Shown: in pieces, positions 1 through 6,733 of the stretch
How the letters are laid out: each line of letters begins with the position of its first letter
Numbering within the stretch: position 1 is the stretch's first letter
Program-made: the position numbers and the translations under genes
Assembly: GCA_964614855.1 (NCBI GenBank)
Contig: CAZTMX010000090.1
Span: forward strand, 1-10,984
Direction: 5' to 3'
DNA length: 10,984 nucleotides
Source of the DNA: CAWJHE01 sp964614855
GTDB lineage: Bacteria > Chloroflexota > Anaerolineae > Anaerolineales > UBA4823
Notes under the pieces: generated by a model
Seen by the model: the letters and a program-made list of their open reading frames with translations, nothing else
Database searches by the model: none
What the model was told of the DNA's origin: nothing

Positions 1-43
1 TACCTGGAACCACAAAGATCGCCTGACTGAATGGAACTGCCGT

Positions 44-262
44 ATGCATAAAGCAAATTATCACATCCTTTTTATTCTGCTGCTTTTAGCATTTGCTGCC
101 CTGGCGTGTGTCGGTGGCGTAGATAACGGCCCAACTGGCGCCATGCTCGGCGTGCGCAACAACTCATCTCAGATGAATGTTTCTGTCATGGCTACAGCCA
201 CATTTGGCGCAGAACAGTTCCAGGCTCAGCTCACTGCCATTGCTGAGCAAAAGTCGCCATAA
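44..262 (+). CDS. small lipoprotein, unknown function
   Basis: The 72-residue protein starts with a classic lipoprotein signal. After MHKANYH there is a hydrophobic core (residues 8-20, Leu/Ala/Phe rich) and an ALAC lipobox with Cys22 as the likely lipidated residue. The mature part would be only about 50 residues. It is polar, rich in Ala, Thr, Gln and Asn, has no domain I recognise, and is too short for an enzyme. The start at 44 is chosen because it places the signal at the N-terminus; a weak GGAA at 33-36 lies 7 bases upstream. The same frame is open back to the window edge without another Met codon, so an earlier start outside the window cannot be excluded. It faces the same way as aspartate kinase but is separated from it by 179 bases. 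Function unknown. Confidence 0.6.
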   Translation: MHKANYHILFILLLLAFAALACVGGVDNGPTGAMLGVRNNSSQMNVSVMATATFGAEQFQAQLTAIAEQKSP

Positions 263-441
263 TTCTTGTGCCAGGTTTCGCTTTCTTTTCCTTTTCCAAA
301 CCCTCAGACCCAATTTTTTAAGTTAGAATTGGCAACCAGTGAGAAGGGCTGTGCCAATCTCACCAGATCAATAGCCATCGCAACCCCGAGAGCGGCGCGA
401 AACTCGTTGATTTATCCTACTCTCCACCTGGAGGTGTGATT
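263..441 (+). promoter_or_regulatory. leader/intergenic region upstream of aspartate kinase, with competing inverted repeats
   Basis: This 179-base gap holds no convincing gene. Two inverted repeats overlap. ATTGGCA at 328-334 is complementary to TGCCAAT at 352-358. GTGAGA at 339-344 is complementary to TCTCAC at 358-363. They share base 358, and the second repeat's left arm lies inside the loop of the first, so the pairings compete or form a pseudoknot. A possible -10-like TAGAAT lies at 324-329, without a good -35. No known lysine, SAM or T-box element could be recognised, and no Thr/Ile/Lys/Met-rich leader peptide is present. A regulatory role is inference only. Confidence 0.35.
430..435 (+). 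promoter_or_regulatory. ribosome-binding site deciding the aspartate kinase start
   Basis: GGAGGT is a near-perfect Shine-Dalgarno sequence. It ends directly next to the in-frame GTG at 436, which is too close for initiation there. It lies 6 bases before the TTG at 442, which is ideal spacing. The TTG is therefore the likelier start. Confidence 0.7.
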
Positions 442-1869
442 TTGTCTGACAAGAAACTGGTAATGAAATTCGGTGGAACCTCCGTGGGCGGGCCACAGGC
501 TATGTCTCAGGCAGCCGAACTGATCCGAAACACCCACCAGGAATGGCCGAATTTATTGGTGGTCACCTCTGCCATGTCTGGTGTAACCAACATGCTACTA
601 GACAGCGCTTCTCAAGCTGCCCAGGGCAACCCCCAACACTATATAGAGACTGCCATCCAGCTGCAGAAGATGCACCACGCCGTTATAAACGACCTGATCA
701 GCGATCCCAAGCTTAAGGCACGCACATTTCTAGAAATCGACCAGCTGCTTTCCGAGTTCAGCAACCTGTGCTATGCCATGCACGTCCTCGGTGAAGCCTC
801 CCCGCGTGCCCTGGATGCGGTCAGCGGGTTGGGGGAGCGCATGTCAGTACGCCTGTTGTCTGCCGCCTGCCAGAGCACCGGCACACCTGCCCAATATGTG
901 GAGGCAACCCGGCTCATTGTCACTGATGATCACTTTCAAGGCGCCCACCCAGATGCACTGGCTACACAGGAGAAAACCCGGAGTGTCATCGAACCGATTT
1001 GGAACACTGGACATGTCGCCATCGTCACCGGGTTTATTGCCGCGACTGCGGGCGGTGTGTTAACCACCCTGGGACGCGGCGGCAGCGATTATTCGGCTGC
1101 CCTCCTGGGCGCAGCCCTTCCTGCCGATGAGGTGTGGATCTGGACAGATGTGGACGGTGTGATGAGCGCCGATCCGCGCATGGTGCGCGATGCTTGCAGC
1201 ATTCCCACTCTCTCCTACCGCGAAGTGGCAGAACTGGCATATTTTGGCGCCAAAGTGCTGCACCCCAAATCGATCCGCCCTGTCATCGATGCCGGTATCA
1301 AATTGCGCGTTTGCAACACCTTCCGACCACAGCACCCCGGCACGCAAATCGTGGCAGAACATAAGCAGGGTAACAATGGCAAGATCAAGGCTGTCACGTT
1401 AATTTCCAGGCAGCGCTTGATTACTATCGAAGGGCGGGGTATGTTGGGTGTTCCCGGTGTGGCTGCACGCACCTTCGGCGCCGTTGCTGCCACAGGTACC
1501 AGCGTGCCATTGATCACCCAGGCTTCTTCCGAGCAATCGATTTGCTTTGCAGTTCCATCCGAGGCTGCGGACCGCGTCGTCCAGGCGGTTGAAATCGCCT
1601 TTAAAGAAGAACTGGCAAAACAGGATATCGACCGCGTTTGGGCTTCCGATGAGGTGGGGATTATCACGATTGTGGGTGCGGGGATGCGCAACACACCTGG
1701 GATTTCCGGTCGGGTTTTCAGCGCATTGGGTGCCGAAAATGTCAATGTGATTGCCATCGCCCAGGGCTCAACCGAGGTGGCGATCAGCATTGTGGTAGAC
1801 GCCCAGGATTCGGAGAAAGCCGTCCTTGCGCTGCACGCGCTGATCCACTGCGCAGGCTCTGCGGCTTAG
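442..1869 (+). CDS. lysC: aspartate kinase, monofunctional, two C-terminal ACT domains
   Basis: Aspartate kinase phosphorylates L-aspartate with ATP, the first step to lysine, threonine, methionine and diaminopimelate. Counting from TTG442 (475 residues), the kinase signature KFGGTSVG is at 9-16, GLGERMS at 129-135, GRGGSDYS at 211-218 and WTDVDGVMSADPR at 234-246. Two ACT domains follow, at about 326-395 (LITIEGRGM, SSEQSICFAV) and 405-475 (GIITIVGAGM, the NVNVIAIAQGS segment). This is the usual allosteric unit for end-product inhibition. The domain style resembles the kinase half of ThrA, but there is no homoserine dehydrogenase domain, so the protein is monofunctional. GTG436 (two residues more) and ATG463 are alternative starts; the RBS spacing favours TTG442. 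Its stop overlaps the stop of the convergent WD40 gene by four bases. Which pathway it serves is not shown by its neighbours. Confidence 0.95.
   Translation: MSDKKLVMKFGGTSVGGPQAMSQAAELIRNTHQEWPNLLVVTSAMSGVTNMLLDSASQAAQGNPQHYIETAIQLQKMHHAVINDLISDPKLKARTFLEIDQLLSEFSNLCYAMHVLGEASPRALDAVSGLGERMSVRLLSAACQSTGTPAQYVEATRLIVTDDHFQGAHPDALATQEKTRSVIEPIWNTGHVAIVTGFIAATAGGVLTTLGRGGSDYSAALLGAALPADEVWIWTDVDGVMSADPRMVRDACSIPTLSYREVAELAYFGAKVLHPKSIRPVIDAGIKLRVCNTFRPQHPGTQIVAEHKQGNNGKIKAVTLISRQRLITIEGRGMLGVPGVAARTFGAVAATGTSVPLITQASSEQSICFAVPSEAADRVVQAVEIAFKEELAKQDIDRVWASDEVGIITIVGAGMRNTPGISGRVFSALGAENVNVIAIAQGSTEVAISIVVDAQDSEKAVLALHALIHCAGSAA
1866..1869. other. four-base convergent stop overlap
   Basis: The sequence TTAG contains TAG, the stop of aspartate kinase on the plus strand, and TAA, the stop of the WD40 gene on the minus strand. 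The two genes meet tail to tail with no intergenic base, so any transcription terminator for either must lie inside the other gene. Confidence 0.9.
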
Positions 1870-2945
1870 TTTTCCAGCTTCCAGATGTTCAGCCTGCCGT
1901 CCAGGCTGCCCGCAGCCAGGTAAACGCCATCCGGTGAAAATGCCAGGCTGGTAACAGCGCGCGTATTCTCTTTGAAGATAGCAAGCATCCGCTGATCCTG
2001 TGTATCCCAAAGACGCAGCGTACCATCTCCCCCTGCTGAAGCCAATATACCGCCATCAGGATGAAAGAGCACCTGCCAGACCAGCGTCTGGTAGGTGCCG
2101 CTTTTTCCTTCATGACCTGCAAATGTGACCGGATCGGGGTAACCAGCCATTCCGGTTCTAAAAGCCTGCGCTGGATCCCAGGTATCCAGGCCGTTTTCGG
2201 TGCTGCCGGTTGCCAACCACCCTCCATTTGGATGATAAGCGAGGCTGTATATGGGCGCCTTGGCCTGTATGGTTCCAATAATCCGTTCGGAACCTACTTC
2301 ACGCAACCTTACCACGTCCCCGTTGGCTACCGCTAATACTGTGCCATCCGGGGAAAAGGCAATAGCTGGTACGGCAAAGGAGCCGCCAATTATCTCACCC
2401 ATTTTTTCCCCGCTTTGCGAATCCCAAAACCTGGCGACTGCATCATTCCCACCCGATGCCAGGTAACGGTTCAGGGGGTCAAAGGCCACGCTGTTCACGC
2501 CCTTTTTATGGGCCTCGATCTCAAGGGCAGGGGAGAAGTTCCCGCCAGGACCCGAGATCAGCAAACCCCGCCAGATGCGCACGACGCCATCTCGACTACC
2601 GGCGGCTAGCATAGCCCCATCCGGACTGAAAACAAGGCTGGTGGTGAAGGCGCCAACTTTGTACTCCCAGGTGGTTTCCCAGGTCTGGCAATCGTAGCTG
2701 TACAGCCTGTCAGAAACCGCAGCCACCAGGGTTGTATTATCCGGCGACCACGCCAGGGCGGTGACCAAATCCCAGTCACCAAAGGTCAGCGTCTTGACAA
2801 CGGGGTAATCTGAAGCACCCTGTGTCGCGACAGCGTTGATCGGGGCGGCGGTTCTCGATAACGGCTGCTGCGCCGAAAGAAAGAAATCCGCTCCTGGTTT
2901 TCCCCCCACAAACAATAAAAAGACTGCGAGCAGATAACGCATCAT
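1866..2945 (-). CDS. extracytoplasmic seven-bladed WD40 protein
   Basis: The 359-residue protein has a short N-terminal hydrophobic stretch (residues 4-15 after MMR) without a lipobox, then a loose linker to about residue 50, then only WD40 repeats. I count seven units, each with the SPD/DPLN/HPNG-type turn and usually a closing W-D or W-x dipeptide, for example AFSPDG, LASGGNDAVARFWD, ASAGGDGTLRLWD and the final LNIWKLEN. Seven repeats would close one complete beta-propeller. No kinase, protease or TPR part is present, so it is probably a protein-interaction or scaffold module outside the cytoplasm. The start is the first codon of an ATGA overlap with the stop of the upstream WD40 gene, which implies translational coupling; the next codon is also ATG. 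The second SD is weak. Ligand or partner unknown. Whether the N-terminus is cleaved or stays as an anchor is unclear. Confidence 0.85.
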   Translation of the reverse strand: MMRYLLAVFLLFVGGKPGADFFLSAQQPLSRTAAPINAVATQGASDYPVVKTLTFGDWDLVTALAWSPDNTTLVAAVSDRLYSYDCQTWETTWEYKVGAFTTSLVFSPDGAMLAAGSRDGVVRIWRGLLISGPGGNFSPALEIEAHKKGVNSVAFDPLNRYLASGGNDAVARFWDSQSGEKMGEIIGGSFAVPAIAFSPDGTVLAVANGDVVRLREVGSERIIGTIQAKAPIYSLAYHPNGGWLATGSTENGLDTWDPAQAFRTGMAGYPDPVTFAGHEGKSGTYQTLVWQVLFHPDGGILASAGGDGTLRLWDTQDQRMLAIFKENTRAVTSLAFSPDGVYLAAGSLDGRLNIWKLEN

Positions 2946-4150
2946 TCAGGTCGCAAACCCCATACATGGATCCAACCATCGTAAGAAGCTGAAACCAGGT
3001 AACGCGCATCCGGAGCGAAGAGCAGCTGGATGATACCGCTGTTATGCCCTTCAAGTTCTCGCAAAAACTGCCCATTTCCAGCGTCCCACAACCTGACCAG
3101 GTTATGTTCAAAACTCCCGCCAGTTGCCAGGATACGCCCATCGCTGCTAAACACCATGCTTTCGACGACTGCGCCGGTATCAAATTCCAGGTACAGGTCA
3201 CCGGTACGCATATCCCACATGCGCACCATGCCGTCATAATGCCCGGACGCCAGCACCCCGCCATCTGGAGAGAAAGCGATGCGCGTCACCGCCCCAGTGA
3301 ACGAAGTGTGCAGGGTGTATTGCCAGGATTCTTCTTCCATATTCCAGACACGGATTGAGTAGCGGTTGGGTGAGACCGCCAGCAAGGGGCTGCCTGGCGC
3401 AAAGGCCGTCTGGTCGGCGATGCCGGTGGTGACAGTACTGGTGATCACCCAGCCGGTGGTGTTCCAGATTTCTACGCTGTTTTGCTCAATCAGCGGGCTG
3501 GTGAAAGCTGCTGCCATATATTTCCCGTTGGGAGAGAAGGTCAGGCTGCTGATTGCCCTGGGCGCATCATAGAGAATACCCAGCGGTCTCCAGTCCGGGC
3601 CTGCCCAGATCTCCAGGCTGCTGTAAAAAGTCTCGGCTTCGGAGCCGCGCCGGCTGGCGGAAACCAACCAGTTCCCACTGGGGTTGAAAGCCATATCCAC
3701 CACCGGTTGGCCCTGAGGGTAGAGCTCGCGCAGCAATTGGCGGGTAACGATATCGTAGAATTTAATTCCTGGGCCCGTCGCCACAGAAAGCAAGCGGTAA
3801 TCGGGCGGCATCCAGGCCAGGTCAGTGATCGAAGGCTCCTGCCATTCCGCCAGCCCCGACACCTGTGCTGCGTTCTCCAGGCGGATGGAAACAGGCTCTG
3901 GGGGCAAGGGCGTTTCGGCCAGGGCAAAAAGGCGCGGAGTGGGTGTCAGGGTTGGCGTGGGGGTGGCAGTTGGGGTTGGGCTGGGCGTGCAGGTTGGCGT
4001 CTGGCTGGGCAGCGGGGTGAAGGTAAGTGTTGGGGGGATACTGGTTGGCGTGGCTGTGGGAGCGTTTAAGAATGGGAATACCCCACATCCTGCCACTAAA
4101 GATGCAGTTAAGCCAACCAGGACCAGCTTTAGAAACCTTCTATGCCGCAT
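2942..4150 (-). CDS. WD40 lipoprotein with Thr/Pro stalk
   Basis: This 402-residue protein carries a lipoprotein signal: MRHRR, a hydrophobic core, and an LVAGC lipobox with Cys22 as the likely lipidated residue. A Thr/Pro-rich linker follows at residues 30-72 (TPTATPTP-type), containing one unusual Cys54. The rest, about 95-402, consists of seven WD40-like repeats, for example LAWMPPD, MAFNPSGNWL, LTFSPNGKYM, IAFSPDGGVLASG, MVRMWDMRTGD and a final WIHVWG. This predicts one full propeller held off the membrane on a flexible stalk, a layout familiar from Anaerolineae. The ATG at 4150 is preferred over TTG at 4162 because GAGGT (4160-4156) sits 5 bases before it, whereas it overlaps the region just inside the TTG start. 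An extended -10 lies just upstream. The stop shares ATGA with the next WD40 gene. Function is unknown; a sensing or binding role is inferred from the fold. Confidence 0.9.
   Translation of the reverse strand: MRHRRFLKLVLVGLTASLVAGCGVFPFLNAPTATPTSIPPTLTFTPLPSQTPTCTPSPTPTATPTPTLTPTPRLFALAETPLPPEPVSIRLENAAQVSGLAEWQEPSITDLAWMPPDYRLLSVATGPGIKFYDIVTRQLLRELYPQGQPVVDMAFNPSGNWLVSASRRGSEAETFYSSLEIWAGPDWRPLGILYDAPRAISSLTFSPNGKYMAAAFTSPLIEQNSVEIWNTTGWVITSTVTTGIADQTAFAPGSPLLAVSPNRYSIRVWNMEEESWQYTLHTSFTGAVTRIAFSPDGGVLASGHYDGMVRMWDMRTGDLYLEFDTGAVVESMVFSSDGRILATGGSFEHNLVRLWDAGNGQFLRELEGHNSGIIQLLFAPDARYLVSASYDGWIHVWGLRPE
3941..3985 (+). repeat. G-run tract opposite the Thr/Pro linker codons
   Basis: On the plus strand, G runs lie at 3941-3943, 3949-3951, 3959-3963, 3972-3975, 3978-3980 and 3983-3985, with spacers of 5, 7, 8, 2 and 2 bases. 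This is a near-canonical G-quadruplex pattern; only the 8-base spacer exceeds the usual limit of 7. The strand is the template for the WD40 lipoprotein gene, so the mRNA is C-rich here. It follows from ACx-CCx codons for the Thr/Pro repeat, and selection for the DNA structure itself is not shown. Confidence 0.5.
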
Positions 4151-4155
4151 TGTCG

Positions 4156-4160
4156 ACCTC
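4156..4160 (-). promoter_or_regulatory. ribosome-binding site deciding the WD40 lipoprotein start
   Basis: Read on the minus strand, GAGGT at 4160-4156 is followed by a 5-base spacer and ATG at 4150-4148. This supports a start four codons downstream of the longest possible frame, which begins with TTG at 4162. Confidence 0.65.
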
Positions 4161-4177
4161 AATTCGTAATAAATAAT

Positions 4178-4186
4178 ATTGTAGCA
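4178..4186 (-). promoter_or_regulatory. extended -10 promoter for the WD40 operon
   Basis: On the minus strand the sequence reads TGC-TACAAT (4186 to 4178), an extended -10 element of the sigma-70 type. It would start transcription about 20 bases before the WD40 lipoprotein ATG. No clear -35 is seen, which extended -10 promoters can tolerate. Prediction from sequence only. Confidence 0.5.
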
Positions 4187-4306
4187 CCTTTTCCGGTATT
4201 CCCATTTTCTAGGGGCAGCGTAAAGAACAGGGGATATTTCCTTAAAACTACGGTTAAGAATCGCTGAGTAAGCACCCCTGCTAGAAAAATCCTGCCGGAA
4301 ACGAGT

Positions 4307-4312
4307 TATAAT
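4307..4312 (+). promoter_or_regulatory. -10 element for the aminopeptidase gene
   Basis: A perfect TATAAT lies 45 bases before the aminopeptidase start, which would give a leader of about 40 bases. The -35 region at normal spacing (about 4283-4289, A-rich) does not match TTGACA well. Together with the minus-strand -10 it makes 4151-4357 a divergent promoter region. Confidence 0.5.
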
Positions 4313-4357
4313 GGCGCGTGCGGTTTCCTTTTATCCTGCATACAGTGGAGAAATATC

Positions 4358-5461
4358 ATGTCTGATCCAAGAACTGAAAACCTGGCCAAAATCTTGGTGA
4401 ATTATTCGATCAAAGTAAAACCCGGAGATTGGGTTGCTGTGATGGCAAATACCCTCGCCATGCCCCTGGTAGTGGATGTTGTCCGGCACATCTTGAAGGC
4501 TGGCGGCAACCCGAGCATGTTCTTTGATCACGACGACCTGACCCAGACCATCCTGGCAGAAAGCGCAAAGGAGCAGCTGGAGTTTATCTCTCCTGTGGAC
4601 CGCATGGCCTATGACAAGGTAGATGCGTTGATCTCCCTGCGCGCAGCCAACAACACTCGCTCGCTCACTGGCATCGATCCGCAAAAGCAGCGCATCAGGC
4701 AATTTGCCCGCAGAGATTTGATGGAAACCTATATGCGCCGCTCTGCAGAAGGCAGCCTGCGCTGGGTGGTGACAAATTATCCCTGCTATGCTTATGCCCA
4801 GGAAGCTGATATGAGCCTGGCTGAGTACGAGGATTTTGTGTACGGCGCCACGTATGCCGACCAACCCGATCCTGTAGGCGCCTGGGAGAAAGTTTTTCAA
4901 GATCAAGAACGACTGGTAAACTGGCTGAAGGGCAAAAAACAGGTCGTCCTGCGCGGACCGAACGTGGATCTGAGCCTTTCGATTGCCGACCGCCTGTTTG
5001 TAAACTGCGCAGGCGATAAAAACATGCCCGATGGTGAGATATTCACCGGCCCTGTCGAAGATTCGGCAAACGGCTGGGTGCGTTTTACCTACCCTGCCCT
5101 CACTCAGGGGCGCGAAGTGGAAGGCGTTGAGCTTGAATTCAAGGATGGAAAAGTCATCTCGGCAAAAGCCAGGAAGAACGAAGCCTTCTTGCTGTCTCAA
5201 TTAGACACCGATGAAGGTGCGCGTTACCTGGGTGAATTCGCCATCGGCACCAATTACGGCATCAAACGTTTTTCCAAGTCCATCCTGTTTGATGAAAAAA
5301 TCGGCGGCAGCTTCCATATGGCGGTTGGCTCGGGCTACCCGGAAACCGGCAGCCGCAATAAATCCAGCATCCATTGGGATTTTATTTGTGATATGCGAGA
5401 CGGCAGCGAAATCCTGGTGGACGGAGAATTATTCTACAAGAACGGTGTATTCACGGTGTAG
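4358..5461 (+). CDS. M29-family metallo-aminopeptidase
   Basis: The 367-residue protein matches the M29 (AmpS/PepS/aminopeptidase T) family, whose cytoplasmic two-metal enzymes remove N-terminal residues from peptides. The N-terminal domain has the family's LAKILVNYSIKVKPGD opening. The C-terminal domain holds the expected metal-site residues: Glu227 (PDGEIFT), Glu293 (GEFAIG), His320 (SFHMAVG), and His339 and Asp341 (SIHWDF). All five are present, so the enzyme is probably active. Length is slightly shorter than the roughly 370-410 residues usual for the family. A GGAG at 4347-4350, 7 bases before the ATG, supports the start. It has its own TATAAT. The next gene follows after 62 bases and could be co-transcribed, although their functions (peptide breakdown, cell-wall cleavage) are only loosely related. 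Confidence 0.92.
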   Translation: MSDPRTENLAKILVNYSIKVKPGDWVAVMANTLAMPLVVDVVRHILKAGGNPSMFFDHDDLTQTILAESAKEQLEFISPVDRMAYDKVDALISLRAANNTRSLTGIDPQKQRIRQFARRDLMETYMRRSAEGSLRWVVTNYPCYAYAQEADMSLAEYEDFVYGATYADQPDPVGAWEKVFQDQERLVNWLKGKKQVVLRGPNVDLSLSIADRLFVNCAGDKNMPDGEIFTGPVEDSANGWVRFTYPALTQGREVEGVELEFKDGKVISAKARKNEAFLLSQLDTDEGARYLGEFAIGTNYGIKRFSKSILFDEKIGGSFHMAVGSGYPETGSRNKSSIHWDFICDMRDGSEILVDGELFYKNGVFTV

Positions 5462-5523
5462 CCAGATCCTTACACCAAACTGGAACCAGATAAACATAAC
5501 CTTACCTTTGAAAAGGCTAATTT

Positions 5524-6651
5524 ATGCAAGAACTAGAACAAAAGAAGACAGGCAACCAGATCCAACAAATCGGCCTAAACCTGCTGATGATAGGTGTACT
5601 GGCACTGTTGGGCTATCTGCTCTGGCAGCGCTTTTCCCCGGGTGAAACAGACCTGGCATTGGCCTCTCCCTCCGAAACCAGTCAAGAAGGGGTAAGTGAA
5701 GACCCCGCAGCATCTTTCGATGAACCACAGGTCGCCGATGTCCCCCTTTCTCCCTTCGCGACCCCATCGGCAGCATACGAGACAGGCGTCTATCGCCTCA
5801 CCAATGTACGCACCACTATCCCATCCAGAACCAGGGTGAATGTCATCACCTACACCGTCGAAGCAGGCGATACCTTATTCAGCATTGCCAATAACTTTGG
5901 CTTGAAACCCGAAACTATCCTGTGGGGAAATTATGAAGTCCTGGAAGATAATCCCCATTTGCTAAAGCCAGACCAGGTGTTGAATATCCTGCCGGTCGAT
6001 GGCACGTACTACAAGTGGAAAGAAGGCGACACCCTGCCTAACATCGCTGCAACTTTCGAAGTAGAACCGAAAGCCATCATCAACTATTCAGGGAATAATT
6101 TTGACCTGACAGAAATAGACCCAAGCGGGGCGAATATTCAACCCGACCAGTGGTTGATCGTCCCTGGTGGGAAACGGGCAATCAAAGACTGGGGCCCACC
6201 TGCCATCACACGCAAGAACCCAGCTTCTGCTCGTTATTACGGGGAGGGCTTCTGCGGCACAATTACCGAAGGCGCCTATGGCTCGGGGACATTTGTCTGG
6301 CCCACCACAGATCGCTCAATCTCTGGCTATCACTACAATCCCCCTGTCCACCCAGCCATTGACATCGGCGGTCAAATCGGCAACCCCATTTATGCCTCCG
6401 ATACCGGTGTAATTGTGTACGCAGGCTGGTCCGATTACGGTTATGGATACCTGATTGTGATTGACCACGGCAATGGTTGGCAAAGCGCTTACGCGCACTT
6501 GAGCGCCGTGGCGGTTACCTGCGGTCAGAGCGTTTACCAGGGTGGGTATATCGGCGCCCTGGGGAGCACAGGCAATTCAAGCGGTCCCCACTTGCACTTT
6601 GAGTTGGTTATTAACGGCGTCAAAGTCAACCCGATGGATTACGCTTTCTAA
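5524..6651 (+). CDS. membrane-anchored LysM-LysM-M23 peptidoglycan endopeptidase
   Basis: The 375-residue protein has a short cytoplasmic end, one transmembrane segment at about 16-34, a Pro/Ser/Glu linker, LysM domains at about 109-155 (YTVEAGDTLFSIA) and 162-213 (KWKEGDTLPNIA), and a C-terminal M23 domain at about 260-375. The M23 site is complete by analogy with LytM: His276 and Asp280 (HPAID) plus His358 as zinc ligands, and His325 (YAHLS) and His356 (HLHFE) as catalytic histidines. It should therefore bind peptidoglycan through LysM and cut peptide cross-links outside the membrane. The only two cysteines, Cys244 and Cys333, both lie in the extracytoplasmic part and could form a disulfide. 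A weak AAAAGG at 5511-5516 sits 7 bases before the ATG. It follows the aminopeptidase by 62 bases. Its cell-wall substrate in this lineage is not known from sequence. Confidence 0.93.
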   Translation: MQELEQKKTGNQIQQIGLNLLMIGVLALLGYLLWQRFSPGETDLALASPSETSQEGVSEDPAASFDEPQVADVPLSPFATPSAAYETGVYRLTNVRTTIPSRTRVNVITYTVEAGDTLFSIANNFGLKPETILWGNYEVLEDNPHLLKPDQVLNILPVDGTYYKWKEGDTLPNIAATFEVEPKAIINYSGNNFDLTEIDPSGANIQPDQWLIVPGGKRAIKDWGPPAITRKNPASARYYGEGFCGTITEGAYGSGTFVWPTTDRSISGYHYNPPVHPAIDIGGQIGNPIYASDTGVIVYAGWSDYGYGYLIVIDHGNGWQSAYAHLSAVAVTCGQSVYQGGYIGALGSTGNSSGPHLHFELVINGVKVNPMDYAF

Positions 6652-6721
6652 GATTTTGCCAGGCGCCAACTGCATTTGTCCAGGCAAGGATACCACTGGT
6701 GCTCTCATCTAATAGATTGAG

Positions 6722-6727
6722 AAGGAG
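6722..6727 (+). promoter_or_regulatory. ribosome-binding site of the adenosine-specific kinase
   Basis: AAGGAG lies 6 bases before ATG6734. Another ATG at 6729 is only 1 base from the site and runs straight into a stop (ATG-CCA-TGA), so 6734 is the start. Confidence 0.7.
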
Positions 6728-6733
6728 TATGCC

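Noticed and set aside
1..43. 3' end of an upstream gene at the left edge
   Set aside because: Frames 1 and 3 reach stops at 28-30 and 24-26, but fewer than ten codons are visible in each, so neither can be identified.
310..415. Short minus-strand frame of about 35 codons in the aspartate kinase leader
   Set aside because: A stop codon closes it at once on the 5' side, there is no SD, and it is too short to judge.
1215..1790. Minus-strand open frame (191 codons) antisense to aspartate kinase
   Set aside because: It lies wholly opposite the C-terminal kinase region and the ACT domains, both clearly conserved, and its Ser/Thr/Ala/Ile-rich translation matches no family I know.
3482..4069. Plus-strand open frame (195 codons) opposite the WD40 lipoprotein
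   Set aside because: It is a Gly/Arg/Trp-rich shadow produced by the complement of Thr/Pro and WD40 codons; the minus-strand frame has a signal, linker and seven repeats.
4209..4284. Imperfect long-range inverted repeat CTAGGGGCAGC / GCACCCCTGCTAG
   Set aside because: Only the AGGGG/CCCCT core pairs without gaps over a 60-base separation; this is within chance for a region of this size.
4331..5200. Long minus-strand open frame (289 codons) antisense to the aminopeptidase
   Set aside because: It has no recognisable domain or signal, and the plus strand carries the full M29 metal site in the expected order. The open frame comes from codon bias on the opposite strand.
6652..6733. Terminator or promoter between the M23 and adenosine-kinase genes
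   Set aside because: TTGCC/GGCAA arms are 5 bases with a 23-base loop and no T run, and no -35/-10 pair with acceptable spacing was found.
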